Source: Hyphomicrobiales bacterium (GTDB taxonomy: Bacteria; Pseudomonadota; Alphaproteobacteria; Rhizobiales; Rhizobiaceae). Taken from it: a stretch of DNA of 64,000 nt. The stretch lies in the NCBI GenBank assembly GCA_900472605.1, contig UCJD01000013.1:37701-101700 (forward strand), given 5' to 3'. Of this stretch, positions 44,120 to 52,935 are shown piece by piece. Numbering within the stretch: position 1 is the first letter of the stretch; every line of letters starts with the position of its first letter. The position numbers and the translations under genes are program-made. Under the pieces are notes generated by a model, which saw only the letters and a program-made list of their open reading frames with translations, had not been told where the DNA came from and did not search any database.

Positions 44120-44245
44120 GACGTCCCCCTGTTTAGCCATCAGCCGCGGAATTGCAGCTGATTATCCAGTGCCAAAGTGCCCGCGACGTTTTCGTCGTCG
44201 GGCGGATCGCAGTTAGACTGCTCCCTGGGGTCTTATCTTTCGTTG

Positions 44246-45016
44246 TCAGGCGTCCAGGCTCTGCTGGAGCAGCCTTGTCAGATAGTCGGCCATGACCCCT
44301 TGGCCGGCTTGATCTGCGATGAGGTCGTTGCGGACCTCGATCATCACGTTGCGCAATCCGTTCGACAGCCCGTGCAGGATCAGCGTATGCGTCACGCCGT
44401 CAGAGGGGCCGTAAGGCTCGTTGCGCTCAACTCTATAGTGCGTCGTCTTACCCGCGGCGGCAAGCATCGCGTCCGCCAGCCGGGTATCGTCATCATGCAG
44501 GACACCGACTTCAACGGCGCGCGTCCTTCCGTGGAAGACCGGCGTAAAGCTGTGGACGGTGACGATAACGGTTTCCTGCCCCCGCGCTTTGCGATCACGA
44601 ATGAGTGCGCGAATGGCATCATGAAACGGGATGTAAATGGCCTCGGTGCGGGCAATTTTCTCCTCCGCGCTGAGCCCTGCATTTCCCGGAATGTCGTAGA
44701 CCTCGCTTTTCTCAGGCATGGCGCCAGCCGATTCCGGCGGCCTGTTGCAGTCGTAGATCAGGCGTGAAAACCGCTGGTGAACCAACGTGGCATCGAGAGC
44801 CTCGGACATACCCTTGGCGACAGCAAGAGCGCCGGGATCCCAGGCAATGTGACTGTTGAGCGCCTCCTCGGAAAGACCAAGCGTCCCGAAGCGGGCAGGA
44901 AGAACCCGCGATGCATGTTCGCAGATGATAAGCACCGGGCTGGTGCCGTCAGGCCTTTCGACCGCGACGCACTCCCCTTCCCCTTTGCCGAGCACTTCCA
45001 ACCGAGCAAGCACCAC
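44246..45016 (-). CDS. N-formylglutamate amidohydrolase-like protein
   Basis: The product (about 257 residues) has the family blocks L-I-I-C-E-H-A-S near the start, H-I-A-W-D-P-G-A, S-R-L-I-Y-D-C-N-R-P-P and V-H-S-F-T-P, with His/Asp zinc-site candidates. Family members remove N-formyl or N-acyl groups from glutamate-type substrates, as in histidine breakdown. The start is uncertain: GTG 45016 has GGAGCGACT upstream, while the frame extends to 45127 through AT-rich, promoter-like sequence. It is divergent from the RpiR gene and lies near the amine cluster. Confidence 0.8.
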   Translation of the reverse strand: MVLARLEVLGKGEGECVAVERPDGTSPVLIICEHASRVLPARFGTLGLSEEALNSHIAWDPGALAVAKGMSEALDATLVHQRFSRLIYDCNRPPESAGAMPEKSEVYDIPGNAGLSAEEKIARTEAIYIPFHDAIRALIRDRKARGQETVIVTVHSFTPVFHGRTRAVEVGVLHDDDTRLADAMLAAAGKTTHYRVERNEPYGPSDGVTHTLILHGLSNGLRNVMIEVRNDLIADQAGQGVMADYLTRLLQQSLDA

Positions 45017-45120
45017 AGTCGCTCCACCCACAACTGTTAATAAAATACTTATAAGAAAAGAATTCTTCAGCTTCTGCTCCCTGTCAAGCACGCACTGAAA
45101 AAATCTTTTCATGACAACAG

Positions 45121-45149
45121 TTGACATGGATTGTGACAGCGTTGTTAAC
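45121..45149 (+). promoter_or_regulatory. Probable promoter of the RpiR gene
   Basis: TTGACA (45121-45126), 17 nt, GTTAAC (45144-45149). Transcription would start near 45156, almost on top of the GTG at 45155, which argues for the downstream start at 45197. The region also serves as the leader of the divergent amidohydrolase gene. Confidence 0.5.
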
Positions 45150-45196
45150 TTTCAGTGGGCAAGTGGCACAAGACCAATCCCGGGGAGCAAGATCGC

Positions 45197-46069
45197 GTGA
45201 CCGTTGCGTCGAAGACAGTGTCGGACGTAATCCACTCGCATTTCGGTACGCTGACGCGCGCCGAAAAGCAGTTGGCTGAAAGTCTGCTGGATAACTACCC
45301 TGTCTCCGGACTGGGGAGCATCACGACGATTGCCGAAAACGCCGGCGTCTCGACGCCGACTGTCGTGCGCATGGTCCAGAAGCTCGGCTTCAAGGGCTAT
45401 CCGGATTTTCAGGCGCACCTGCATCAGGAGGTCGAAGCGACGATCTCCAACCCGATCGCCAAGCACGACCGCTGGGCCTCCAACGCGCCGGGCACCCACA
45501 TTCTCAACCGTTTCGCCGACGCGATCATCGACAATCTGCGCCAGACATTGACCGGTGTCGACACTGCGACATTCGACAGCGTCGCCGCCCTTCTCTCCGA
45601 TCGCAAGCGCAACCTCTATTTCGTCGGCGGCCGCATCACCGGCGCGCTCGCCGAGTATTTCTTCACCCATATGCAGGTGATCCGCCCCAGCACGGCGCTG
45701 CTATCGGCCAATTCCAGCAGCTGGCCGCAATACGTGCTCAACATGAGCCCGGGCGACCTGCTGATCATCTTCGACATCAGACGCTACGAGCAGGAGCTCG
45801 TCAGCCTCGCGAGTGCCGCGAAAAACAGCGGCGCCGAGATCATTCTCTTCACGGACCAATGGGCCTCGCCGGCCGCGAAACTCGCCAAGCATACGTTTCG
45901 CGTGCGCATCGAGGCACCATCGGCCTGGGACAGTTCCGTCGTCACCCTTTTCATCGTCGAGGCGCTGATCGAAGCGGTGCAGAACTCGACATGGGACGAG
46001 ACGAAGGAGCGCATGAAAACACTGGAAGGCCTGTTCGAACAGACGCGGCTCTTCCGCAAACTTGGTTAG
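45197..46069 (+). CDS. RpiR-family transcriptional regulator (HTH + SIS)
   Basis: The 290-residue product has an N-terminal RpiR helix-turn-helix (about 1-75, I-A-E-N-A-G-V-S-T-P-T-V-V-R-M-V-Q-K-L-G-F-K-G-Y-P-D-F) and a SIS phosphosugar-binding fold (about 115-260, V-G-G-R-I-T-G-A-L-A-E-Y). GTG 45197 is preceded by GGGGAG at good spacing; GTG 45155 has no ribosome site. It stands between the amidohydrolase-like gene and an ABC importer operon, so it probably controls one or both. The effector is unknown. Confidence 0.85.
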   Translation: MTVASKTVSDVIHSHFGTLTRAEKQLAESLLDNYPVSGLGSITTIAENAGVSTPTVVRMVQKLGFKGYPDFQAHLHQEVEATISNPIAKHDRWASNAPGTHILNRFADAIIDNLRQTLTGVDTATFDSVAALLSDRKRNLYFVGGRITGALAEYFFTHMQVIRPSTALLSANSSSWPQYVLNMSPGDLLIIFDIRRYEQELVSLASAAKNSGAEIILFTDQWASPAAKLAKHTFRVRIEAPSAWDSSVVTLFIVEALIEAVQNSTWDETKERMKTLEGLFEQTRLFRKLG

Positions 46070-46248
46070 GAGGGACAAATACGACAGCAGAGATGAAACG
46101 GGCAGGAAGCAAGGACATGTCGCAATCGAAACATTCTCGCCAAACGCCCGCGATACAAAGAAAAAATAGCGTCATCCAACTGTCACACAAGCTTCACGTA
46201 ACGTCAGTAACAGCATCGTCGGACACTGAAACCCGAAGGAGAACAACA

Positions 46249-47352
46249 GTGATCTCTAATCTTTCTCGACTGCTCTCGCTCTCTACAGCAATTGTTGTGG
46301 CTTCAACCGCAATTGCTGCCGCAGAGCCAAGCGCTGAACTCATCGCCGCCGCCAAGAAGGAAGGCACGCTGACCACGATCGCCCTTCCGCACGACTGGTG
46401 CGGCTACGGCGACGTCATTGCCGGCTTCAAGGCGAAGTACGGTCTGGAAGTGAACGAATTGAACCCGGACGCCGGTTCGGGCGACGAAATCGAAGCCATC
46501 AAGGCCAACAAGGGCAACACCGGCCCGCAGGCTCCTGATGTCATCGACGTCGGTCTCTCCTTCGGCCCGACCGCCAAGGCCGATGGCCTGATCCAGCCTT
46601 ACAAGGTTTCGACCTGGGATTCGATCCCTGATAGCGCCAAGGATGCCGACGGCTTCTGGTACGGCGATTACTACGGCGTTCTCTCCTTCGTCGTGAACAC
46701 CGACATCGTCAAGGAAGTGCCGAAGGACTGGGCCGACCTGAAGAAGTCGGACTACGCCAACTCGGTCGCTCTCGCCGGTGACCCGCGCGCGTCCAACCAG
46801 GCCGTACAGGCTGTCTACGCCGCCGGCATCGCTGCTGGCGAAAAGGATGCGACCAAGGCTGGTGAAGCCGGTCTCGCCTTCTTCGGCGAACTCAACAAGG
46901 CAGGCAACCTCGTTCCCGTCATCGGCAAGTCCGCTTCGCTGGCACAGGGCTCCACCCCGATCGTCATCGCCTGGGACTACAACGGCCTCTCCTGGCGCGA
47001 TACGCTGAAGGGCAACCCGCCGGTTGAAGTCGTGGTTCCGGCTTCGGGCGTCAACGCCGGTGTTTACGTCCAGGCGATCTCCGCCTTCGCTCCGCACCCG
47101 AACGCTGCCAAGCTCTGGATGGAATACCTCTATTCGGACGAAGGTCAGCTTGGCTGGCTGAAGGGCTATTGCCACCCGATCCGCTTCAACGATCTGGCCA
47201 AGAACAAGAAGATCCCGCAGGAACTTCTCGACAAGCTGCCGCCGGCAGCCGCCTATGAAAAGGCTGTCTTCCCGACGCTCGAAGAGCAGGCCGCTGGCAA
47301 GACCGCCATCACCGGCAAGTGGGACAGCGTCGTCGGCGCCAACGTCCAGTAA
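46249..47352 (+). CDS. ABC transporter periplasmic substrate-binding protein
   Basis: The 367-residue product has a signal peptide (cleavage near I-A-A-A|E, about residue 25) and a cluster-D type periplasmic binding fold: A-A-K-K-E-G-T-L-T-T, then Y-G-V-L-S-F-V-V-N-T-D and W-D-Y-N-G-L-S. It resembles binding proteins of the iron(III)/putrescine/aminoethylphosphonate group; the ligand cannot be named. The start is GTG at 46249 with AAGGAGAACAACA upstream; the frame is open much further but only by chance. It heads a four-gene importer operon. Confidence 0.88.
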   Translation: MISNLSRLLSLSTAIVVASTAIAAAEPSAELIAAAKKEGTLTTIALPHDWCGYGDVIAGFKAKYGLEVNELNPDAGSGDEIEAIKANKGNTGPQAPDVIDVGLSFGPTAKADGLIQPYKVSTWDSIPDSAKDADGFWYGDYYGVLSFVVNTDIVKEVPKDWADLKKSDYANSVALAGDPRASNQAVQAVYAAGIAAGEKDATKAGEAGLAFFGELNKAGNLVPVIGKSASLAQGSTPIVIAWDYNGLSWRDTLKGNPPVEVVVPASGVNAGVYVQAISAFAPHPNAAKLWMEYLYSDEGQLGWLKGYCHPIRFNDLAKNKKIPQELLDKLPPAAAYEKAVFPTLEEQAAGKTAITGKWDSVVGANVQ

Positions 47353-47367
47353 AGCAGTATGAAACCG

Positions 47368-47397
47368 GCCTCCCCGTCTCGCGGCGGGGAGGCTTTT
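47368..47397 (+). terminator. Intra-operon hairpin after the substrate-binding protein gene
   Basis: GCCTCCCC, 10-nt loop, GGGGAGGC then TTTT, 15 bp after the stop codon. Such leaky hairpins commonly keep binding-protein mRNA more abundant than that of the downstream permeases. Confidence 0.75.
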
Positions 47398-47430
47398 GCC
47401 CCTCCGACGCCGCAAGAAGAGCTTTTTTCA

Positions 47431-48327
47431 ATGAGCACTGTTTCGACGACGCCCGTGGTGAGCACGGCCCGGCTGATCACCAAGGACCGCGTGATCGACT
47501 GGCTGGGCATTACACCCTTCATTATTTTCGCATTGCTTTTTCTGATTATTCCCACGCTCTACCTTGTGGTCGGCGCCTTTTTGACGCCCGAGGGCAACTT
47601 CACGCTGAAGAACATCGGTGATCTCTTCACGCCGACTATCCTCAGCGCCTACTGGATCAGTATCCGCGTCTCGGTCGCATCGGCACTCGGCGGCGCGCTG
47701 ATCGGCTTCTTCCTCGCCTGGGCGGTCGTGCTCGGCGGCCTGCCCACCTCGGTACGCTCCACGCTTCTGACGTTCTCCGGCGTCGCCTCGAACTTCGCCG
47801 GCATTCCGCTGGCTTTTTCGTTCCTGGCAACCCTTGGCCGCACCGGCCTCGTCACGGTGTTCCTCAGGGACTGGTTCGGCTTCAACCTCTACGGCACCGG
47901 CTTCAACCTGCTCTCCTTCTTCGGCCTCACCATCACCTACATGTATTTCCAGATTCCGCTGATGGTGCTGATCCTGACGCCGGCGCTGGATGGCATGAAG
48001 AAGGAATGGCGCGAAGCGGCAGAAATCCTCGGCGCCAGCAATGTCCAGTATTGGACCAAGGTCGCCCTGCCGATCCTATGGCCGAGCCTTCTCGGCACCA
48101 CGCTGCTGCTGTTTGCCAACGCCTTCGGCGCGATTGCAACCGCCTATGCGCTGACCGGCTCTTCGCTCAACATCGTCCCCATCCTGCTCTACGCGCAGAT
48201 CCGCGGCGACGTGCTGCACAATGCCAACCTCGGCTACGCCATCGCGCTCGGCATGATCGTCATCACCGGCGTATCGAATATCCTCTATCTCATGCTGCGC
48301 ATGCGCGCTGAACGGTGGCAGAAATGA
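47431..48327 (+). CDS. ABC transporter permease 1
   Basis: The 298-residue product has about six membrane helices and the EAA loop E-W-R-E-A-A-E-I-L-G-A-S-N, where the ATPase docks. It is of the PotB/iron-type permease group. The ATG at 47431 is chosen; an upstream Met (47359) lies inside the hairpin region. The end overlaps permease 2 by 4 bases (ATGA). Confidence 0.88.
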   Translation: MSTVSTTPVVSTARLITKDRVIDWLGITPFIIFALLFLIIPTLYLVVGAFLTPEGNFTLKNIGDLFTPTILSAYWISIRVSVASALGGALIGFFLAWAVVLGGLPTSVRSTLLTFSGVASNFAGIPLAFSFLATLGRTGLVTVFLRDWFGFNLYGTGFNLLSFFGLTITYMYFQIPLMVLILTPALDGMKKEWREAAEILGASNVQYWTKVALPILWPSLLGTTLLLFANAFGAIATAYALTGSSLNIVPILLYAQIRGDVLHNANLGYAIALGMIVITGVSNILYLMLRMRAERWQK

Positions 48328-49112
48328 AGGCTCAAAAGCTCGGCGCCTGGATCGCCATCGCCATCGGCGCGACCTACTTCATCGTACCTCTGCTCGGAAC
48401 CATCGAATTCTCGCTGCGCATGCGCCGCGACGCCTACAGTTTCGACGCCTACCTCTCAGTGTTCTCCGACGAGCGCTTCCGCGCAACCTTCGGCTATTCG
48501 ATGATGATGGCGCTTTTGACCATCGTCTTCGGCATGCTCCTGATTGTACCGACGGCCTATTGGGTGCGCCTGCGCATGCCGCAGATGCGCCAGGTGGTGG
48601 AATTCATCACGCTGTTGCCGCTGGTCATCCCGGCCATCGTTATCGTCTTCGGCTATTTGAGGATGTACAACTCCTCATCCTTCCTGCCGATGACCGGCTC
48701 GACGACAGGCACCAACATCCTGCTGGTCTTCTCCTACATCACCCTGTCGCTGCCCTACATGTATCGCTCCGTCGACACAGCCATGCGCGCCATCGATGTG
48801 CGAACCCTGACGGAAGCCGCCCAGAGCCTTGGGGCCAGCTGGTGGACGATCATGTTCAAGTGCATCTTCCCGAACGTGATGAGCGGCATCCTCTCCGGCG
48901 CCTTCATCACGCTGGCGATCGTCATGGGCGAGTTCACCTTCGCGGCCCTTCTCAGCCGCCCGGCCTTCGGCCCCTACCTGCAGCTCGTCGGCGCCAACCG
49001 GGCCTACGAGCCCTCGGCGCTCGCCGTCATCGCCTTCTCCATCACCTGGCTCAGCATGGGCCTGCTCAATCTCGTCTCGCGCATCGGCAGATCCCGTCCG
49101 GCCAAGGCTTAA
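48324..49112 (+). CDS. ABC transporter permease 2
   Basis: The 262-residue product is a PotC-type inner-membrane permease with about six helices. The EAA loop reads L-T-E-A-A-Q-S-L-G-A-S-W-W. Its ATG overlaps the stop of permease 1, implying coupled translation; a GTG three codons earlier is an alternative. The ATPase gene follows after 11 bp. Confidence 0.88.
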   Translation: MKAQKLGAWIAIAIGATYFIVPLLGTIEFSLRMRRDAYSFDAYLSVFSDERFRATFGYSMMMALLTIVFGMLLIVPTAYWVRLRMPQMRQVVEFITLLPLVIPAIVIVFGYLRMYNSSSFLPMTGSTTGTNILLVFSYITLSLPYMYRSVDTAMRAIDVRTLTEAAQSLGASWWTIMFKCIFPNVMSGILSGAFITLAIVMGEFTFAALLSRPAFGPYLQLVGANRAYEPSALAVIAFSITWLSMGLLNLVSRIGRSRPAKA

Positions 49113-49123
49113 GGTATTTCGAT

Positions 49124-50185
49124 ATGTCCTTTCTCACGCTGTCCAACATTCAGAAATCCTTCGGCCCCGTTCAGGTCGTCAAGAACTTCAACATGAACAT
49201 CGAGAAGGGCGAGTTCGTCTCGTTCCTCGGACCGTCGGGCTGTGGCAAGACCACCGTCCTGCGCATGATCGCCGGCTTCGAAAACCCGACCGGCGGCACG
49301 CTGACCATCGCCGGCAAGGATATCGCGCCGCTGAAGCCCAACCAGCGCAACATCGGCATGGTCTTCCAGGCCTACGCGCTCTTCCCGAACATGACGGTGC
49401 ATGACAACGTCGCCTTCGGCCTGAAGATCGCCGGCAAGCCGAAGGCCGAGATCGACGCCCGCGTCAAGGAGATGCTGGCGCTGATCCATCTCGGCCACCT
49501 CGCCGACCGCTACCCCTACCAGATGTCGGGCGGCCAGCAGCAGCGCGTCGCTCTCGCCCGCGCCCTTGCCGCCAAGCCGCAGGTGCTGTTGCTCGACGAG
49601 CCTCTGTCGGCGCTCGACGCCAAGATCCGCGTGTCGCTGCGCGAGGAAATCCGGCAGATCCAGCAGTCGCTCGGGATCACCACCATCTTCGTCACCCACG
49701 ACCAGGAAGAGGCGCTGTCGATCTCCGACCGCATCGTCGTCATGAACGGCGGCCGGGCCGACCAGATCGGCACCCCCTTCGAGATCTACAACACGCCGGC
49801 CACCCGCTTCGTCGCCTCCTTCGTCGGCACGCTGAACATCATCGAGGCCAAGGTCGTAGACCCCTCGGTCAACCGCATCCAGATCGGCGATCAGGGCGTG
49901 ACGCTGCGCGAGAACATCGCCACCTTCAAGGCCGGCGACACCGTCTCGCTGGCGCTGCGCCCGGAAGCCGGCTCGCTCGCCGAGAGCACGCCGAGCGACA
50001 CCAAGCTGACCGGCGAAGTCGTCTCCGCCCACTTCCTGGGCTCCGTCATCCGCACCCGCATGAACGTCGGCGGCAGCGTCATCTCCTTCGACATGTTCAA
50101 CAGCCCCGGCGTCAAGCCGCCGGCAACGGGCGAAACGGTGACGCTGCGCTTCATGGCGGCGGATCTGCTGGTGATCCGGGATTGA
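49124..50185 (+). CDS. ABC transporter ATP-binding protein with TOBE domain
   Basis: The 353-residue product has Walker A G-P-S-G-C-G-K-T-T (about 37-45), the Q-loop V-F-Q-A-Y-A-L-F-P, signature M-S-G-G-Q-Q-Q-R and Walker B L-L-L-D-E-P-L-S-A-L-D. A C-terminal TOBE-like domain (about 280-350) follows. This is the PotA/FbpC/UgpC type that energises import with the two permeases and the binding protein just upstream. The upstream open frame from 48560 is a chance read-through of permease 2. Confidence 0.93.
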   Translation: MSFLTLSNIQKSFGPVQVVKNFNMNIEKGEFVSFLGPSGCGKTTVLRMIAGFENPTGGTLTIAGKDIAPLKPNQRNIGMVFQAYALFPNMTVHDNVAFGLKIAGKPKAEIDARVKEMLALIHLGHLADRYPYQMSGGQQQRVALARALAAKPQVLLLDEPLSALDAKIRVSLREEIRQIQQSLGITTIFVTHDQEEALSISDRIVVMNGGRADQIGTPFEIYNTPATRFVASFVGTLNIIEAKVVDPSVNRIQIGDQGVTLRENIATFKAGDTVSLALRPEAGSLAESTPSDTKLTGEVVSAHFLGSVIRTRMNVGGSVISFDMFNSPGVKPPATGETVTLRFMAADLLVIRD

Positions 50186-50233
50186 TATTTCCCGGCCATT
50201 GAGGGGCAAGCTGGCGTCGCCATCCCTCGTTCT

Positions 50234-50350
50234 CCCTCATCCCGGCCTTGAGCCGGGATCCAGCCGCGTCGCGTCTGCGGCGCGAAAAGACTCTTTCCAA
50301 CCCAAGGACTTGGGTTGGCTGGATCTCTGTGACAAGCACAGAGATGAGGG
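50234..50350. repeat. Palindromic intergenic mosaic element
   Basis: The 117-bp element has outer arms CCCTCAT / ATGAGGG and inner arms ATCCAGCC / GGCTGGAT. Within these lie compact hairpins: CCCGGC-CTTGA-GCCGGG (50241-50257), AACCCAAG-GA-CTTGGGTT (50299-50316) and CTCTGTG-ACAAG-CACAGAG (50325-50343). It fits the family of short palindromic repeats scattered between genes in Rhizobiales genomes. Its position after the ABC operon may stabilise or end that transcript. No gene is seen between 50186 and 50512. Confidence 0.75.
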
Positions 50351-50512
50351 TGGATGACGTTGACGCCTGCACTAACCACGACGCTTGGCCGCAATGACAC
50401 ACCAATGGGCCCATCACCGGCCAACGCGGTACAACCACCAAAAATCACTTGAAATCCCCACCCCATTGCGCGACGACGGCACAACCGCAGCCATCTCGCA
50501 AGAAGCCAGCTT

Positions 50513-51856
50513 ATGTCCCCGACCACGACACCCTCGGCGGCCCCTCGCCGCCTCACCGCCCAGGATTTCAAGACGCTCGGCCTGTCCGCCCTCGGCGGCG
50601 CGCTGGAGTTCTACGACTTCATCATCTTCGTCTTCTTCGCGAGCGTCATCGGCCACCTTTTCTTCCCGCCGGACATGCCCGACTGGCTGGTGACGATCCA
50701 GACCTTCGGCATCTTCGCCGCCGGCTATCTGGTGCGCCCGATCGGCGGCATAGTGCTTGCGCATTTCGGCGACATGTTCGGCCGCAAGCGTGTCTTCGCC
50801 TTCTCGATCATGCTGATGTCGCTGTCGACGCTCGGCATGGCCGCCATGCCGACCTACGCCACGATCGGCGTCGCCGCCCCGATCCTGCTCATCCTCATGC
50901 GCGTGCTGCAGGGTGCGGCCATCGGTGGCGAGGTCCCGGGCGCATGGACCTTCGTGGCTGAGCACGTCCCCTTCCGCCGCGTCGGTTTCGCCTGCGGCTT
51001 CCTCTGCTCCGGCCTGACGCTCGGCATCCTGCTCGGCTCCTTCATCGCCACCATCATCAACTCGGTGTTCACGCCCGAGGACGTGGCAAGCTACGCATGG
51101 CGCATCCCCTTCTTCCTCGGCGGCATCTTCGGCCTCGTCGCCGTCTACCTGCGCCGCTGGCTGCAGGAAACGCCGATCTTTGCCGAGATGAAACAGAGTC
51201 GCTCGCTGACGCGCGAACTGCCGCTGAAGGCCGTGCTGCGCGATCACCCACGCAGCGTCATCATCTCCATGCTGCTCACCTGGATCCTGTCGGCCGGCAT
51301 CGTCGTCACCACGCTGATGACCGCGACCTTCCTGCAGAAGCTATACGGCTACACCGCCCAGCAGTCGCTCGCCGCCACCAGCTTCGGCACGCTGTTCCTG
51401 ATCTTCGGCACGGCCGCCGCCGGCGCGATCGTAGACCGGGTTGGCTCTGGCCGCTTCTTCATCGTCGCCAGCCTCTTCTTCGGCGCCGCCACCTTTGCCT
51501 TCTATAGCTACGCCGCGACGTCGCTCACCGTGCTCTTCGTGCTTTATGCGATCATGGGCCTCTCGGTCGGCCTTGTCGGCGCGGTTCCCTACGTGATGGT
51601 CCGCGCCTTCCCGGCCCGCGTCCGCTTCACCGGCCTCTCCTTCTCCTACAACGTCTCCTACGCCATCTTCGGCGGCTTGACGCCGCTGGCGGTCGCCTCG
51701 CTTCTGCCGCTGAACCCGATGGCGCATGCCTATTACCTGCTGTTCATCGCAGCCCTTGCCTTCGTGCTCGGCGTCTACCTGCTGGTCAAGGGCGACACGG
51801 TGGAGGCCGAGGTCGGCATCGAGGAACTCAACCAGCGGCTTGCCGCCGGCGCGTGA
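50513..51856 (+). CDS. MFS transporter, metabolite:H+ symporter (MHS) family
   Basis: The 447-residue product has twelve predicted helices and the MHS hallmarks: A-L-E-F-Y-D-F near residue 30, R-P-I-G-G followed by H-F-G-D-M-F-G-R-K-R (loop 2-3), and G-A-A-I-G-G-E-V. ProP, KgtP, ShiA and citrate carriers belong here, so an organic acid or osmolyte substrate is likely. It follows the ABC importer genes on the same strand but is separated by a repeat element and ends with its own terminator. Confidence 0.88.
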   Translation: MSPTTTPSAAPRRLTAQDFKTLGLSALGGALEFYDFIIFVFFASVIGHLFFPPDMPDWLVTIQTFGIFAAGYLVRPIGGIVLAHFGDMFGRKRVFAFSIMLMSLSTLGMAAMPTYATIGVAAPILLILMRVLQGAAIGGEVPGAWTFVAEHVPFRRVGFACGFLCSGLTLGILLGSFIATIINSVFTPEDVASYAWRIPFFLGGIFGLVAVYLRRWLQETPIFAEMKQSRSLTRELPLKAVLRDHPRSVIISMLLTWILSAGIVVTTLMTATFLQKLYGYTAQQSLAATSFGTLFLIFGTAAAGAIVDRVGSGRFFIVASLFFGAATFAFYSYAATSLTVLFVLYAIMGLSVGLVGAVPYVMVRAFPARVRFTGLSFSYNVSYAIFGGLTPLAVASLLPLNPMAHAYYLLFIAALAFVLGVYLLVKGDTVEAEVGIEELNQRLAAGA

Positions 51857-51873
51857 ATCACCGCACTATCGAA

Positions 51874-51899
51874 GCCGGGCGCCCCATCGCCCGGCTTTT
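51874..51899 (+). terminator. Rho-independent terminator after the MHS transporter
   Basis: GCCGGGCG, loop CCCCAT, CGCCCGGC, then TTTT, 17 bp after the stop codon. Confidence 0.88.
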
Positions 51900-51959
51900 C
51901 AATGGCGCCTGGCAGAACTGAAGCCTCTCGAGCGCCCGACCGACGAGGCAACCGCACCC

Positions 51960-52829
51960 ATGTCCAATCCTCAGATCAAGATCCTCGACGCGCTCTCCGT
52001 ACCCGGAAATCCGGCGAAGCCGAACGACGACCGCTTCGGATATAACGAGGCCTGCGCCTTCGTGATCGATGGCGCAACGGGCCTTGGCGACCGCCAATAT
52101 ATGGACGCGTCAGGCAGCGACGCCGCCTGGGTCGCGGCACGCTTCGCGGATGGCTTCAGGCAACAGATCACGCGTGAGACACCGGTCTCCGATGTCGCAC
52201 GCGCCGTATCACAGGAGGCCCGAGCGACATTCCTCGGCGCGCACCCCGACGCCCCGCGCTACGCCTGGCCGCTTTCCGCCTTCTCGATGATCCACGCCAC
52301 CGACGATCGCCTGACCTTCCACGGCCTTGGCGATTCCTGCGTCTTCCTCTTGCAGGAAGATGGATCGGTCAGCTTTCACACGGCGATCCCGGACGCCTTC
52401 ACCCAGGAACAGGCGGCGGCCGCAAGCCACATCGCCCGCACCGGCGGCATCACAAAAGCTGGGGGCGCGCTTGGCGACACGCATACGCTTGCCGCCCTGC
52501 GGCGGCGGCGCGAGGCTCAGAATACCGAGGGCGACATCTGGACGCTCGGACTGGTGCCCGCTGCGGCGGATCATCTCGTGTCGGAAGAATTGAAGATTAA
52601 GGGCAAGGCCCACGCCATCATCTGCAGCGACGGCTTTGCCGATCTGGTCGTGCTGTATGAGGCCTATGACGCGGCAAGCCTGGTGCGCACTGCCCTCGAA
52701 AAGGGCCTCGCCCCGATGATTGAGGAACTGCGCCGCGTCGAGCGCAAGACGGATCCGGAAGGTTTGCGCTATCCCCGCTTCAAGCAGAGCGATGACACGA
52801 CCGCGATCCTGGTCGAACTCACCGCCTGA
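51960..52829 (+). CDS. PP2C-family protein phosphatase
   Basis: The 289-residue product has the metal-site motifs of the PPM/PP2C fold: N-D-D-R near 22, V-I-D-G-A-T-G-L-G-D near 34-43, F-H-G-L-G-D-S, C-S-D-G-F-A-D and Q-S-D-D-T-T-A-I near the end. It would dephosphorylate Ser/Thr residues with Mg/Mn. No membrane or sensor domain is attached and no kinase gene is nearby. The ATG at 51960 has GAGG upstream; earlier Met codons in frame belong to the end of the transporter gene. Confidence 0.85.
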   Translation: MSNPQIKILDALSVPGNPAKPNDDRFGYNEACAFVIDGATGLGDRQYMDASGSDAAWVAARFADGFRQQITRETPVSDVARAVSQEARATFLGAHPDAPRYAWPLSAFSMIHATDDRLTFHGLGDSCVFLLQEDGSVSFHTAIPDAFTQEQAAAASHIARTGGITKAGGALGDTHTLAALRRRREAQNTEGDIWTLGLVPAAADHLVSEELKIKGKAHAIICSDGFADLVVLYEAYDAASLVRTALEKGLAPMIEELRRVERKTDPEGLRYPRFKQSDDTTAILVELTA

Positions 52830-52855
52830 TCGCCCGCGACCGGGCGGCAATTTCC

Positions 52856-52897
52856 GATTCAGGATCAGGCTCTTGGCCGATGATCCTGAATCATTTT
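52856..52897. terminator. Terminator between PP2C and metH (convergent)
   Basis: GATTCAGGATCA, 13-nt loop, TGATCCTGAATC, then ATTTTC: a perfect 12-bp inverted repeat 26 bp after the PP2C stop. It can also act on metH from the other side, where GGAAATT follows. Confidence 0.8.
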
Positions 52898-52935
52898 CTC
52901 TGACGATTGAATCGATTTCTGAAGACGCAGCCCGG

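Noticed and set aside
44158..44174. TGGCAC on the minus strand upstream of the APC permease, resembling a sigma-54 -24 element
   Set aside because: The matching GC of the -12 element is absent at the required spacing.
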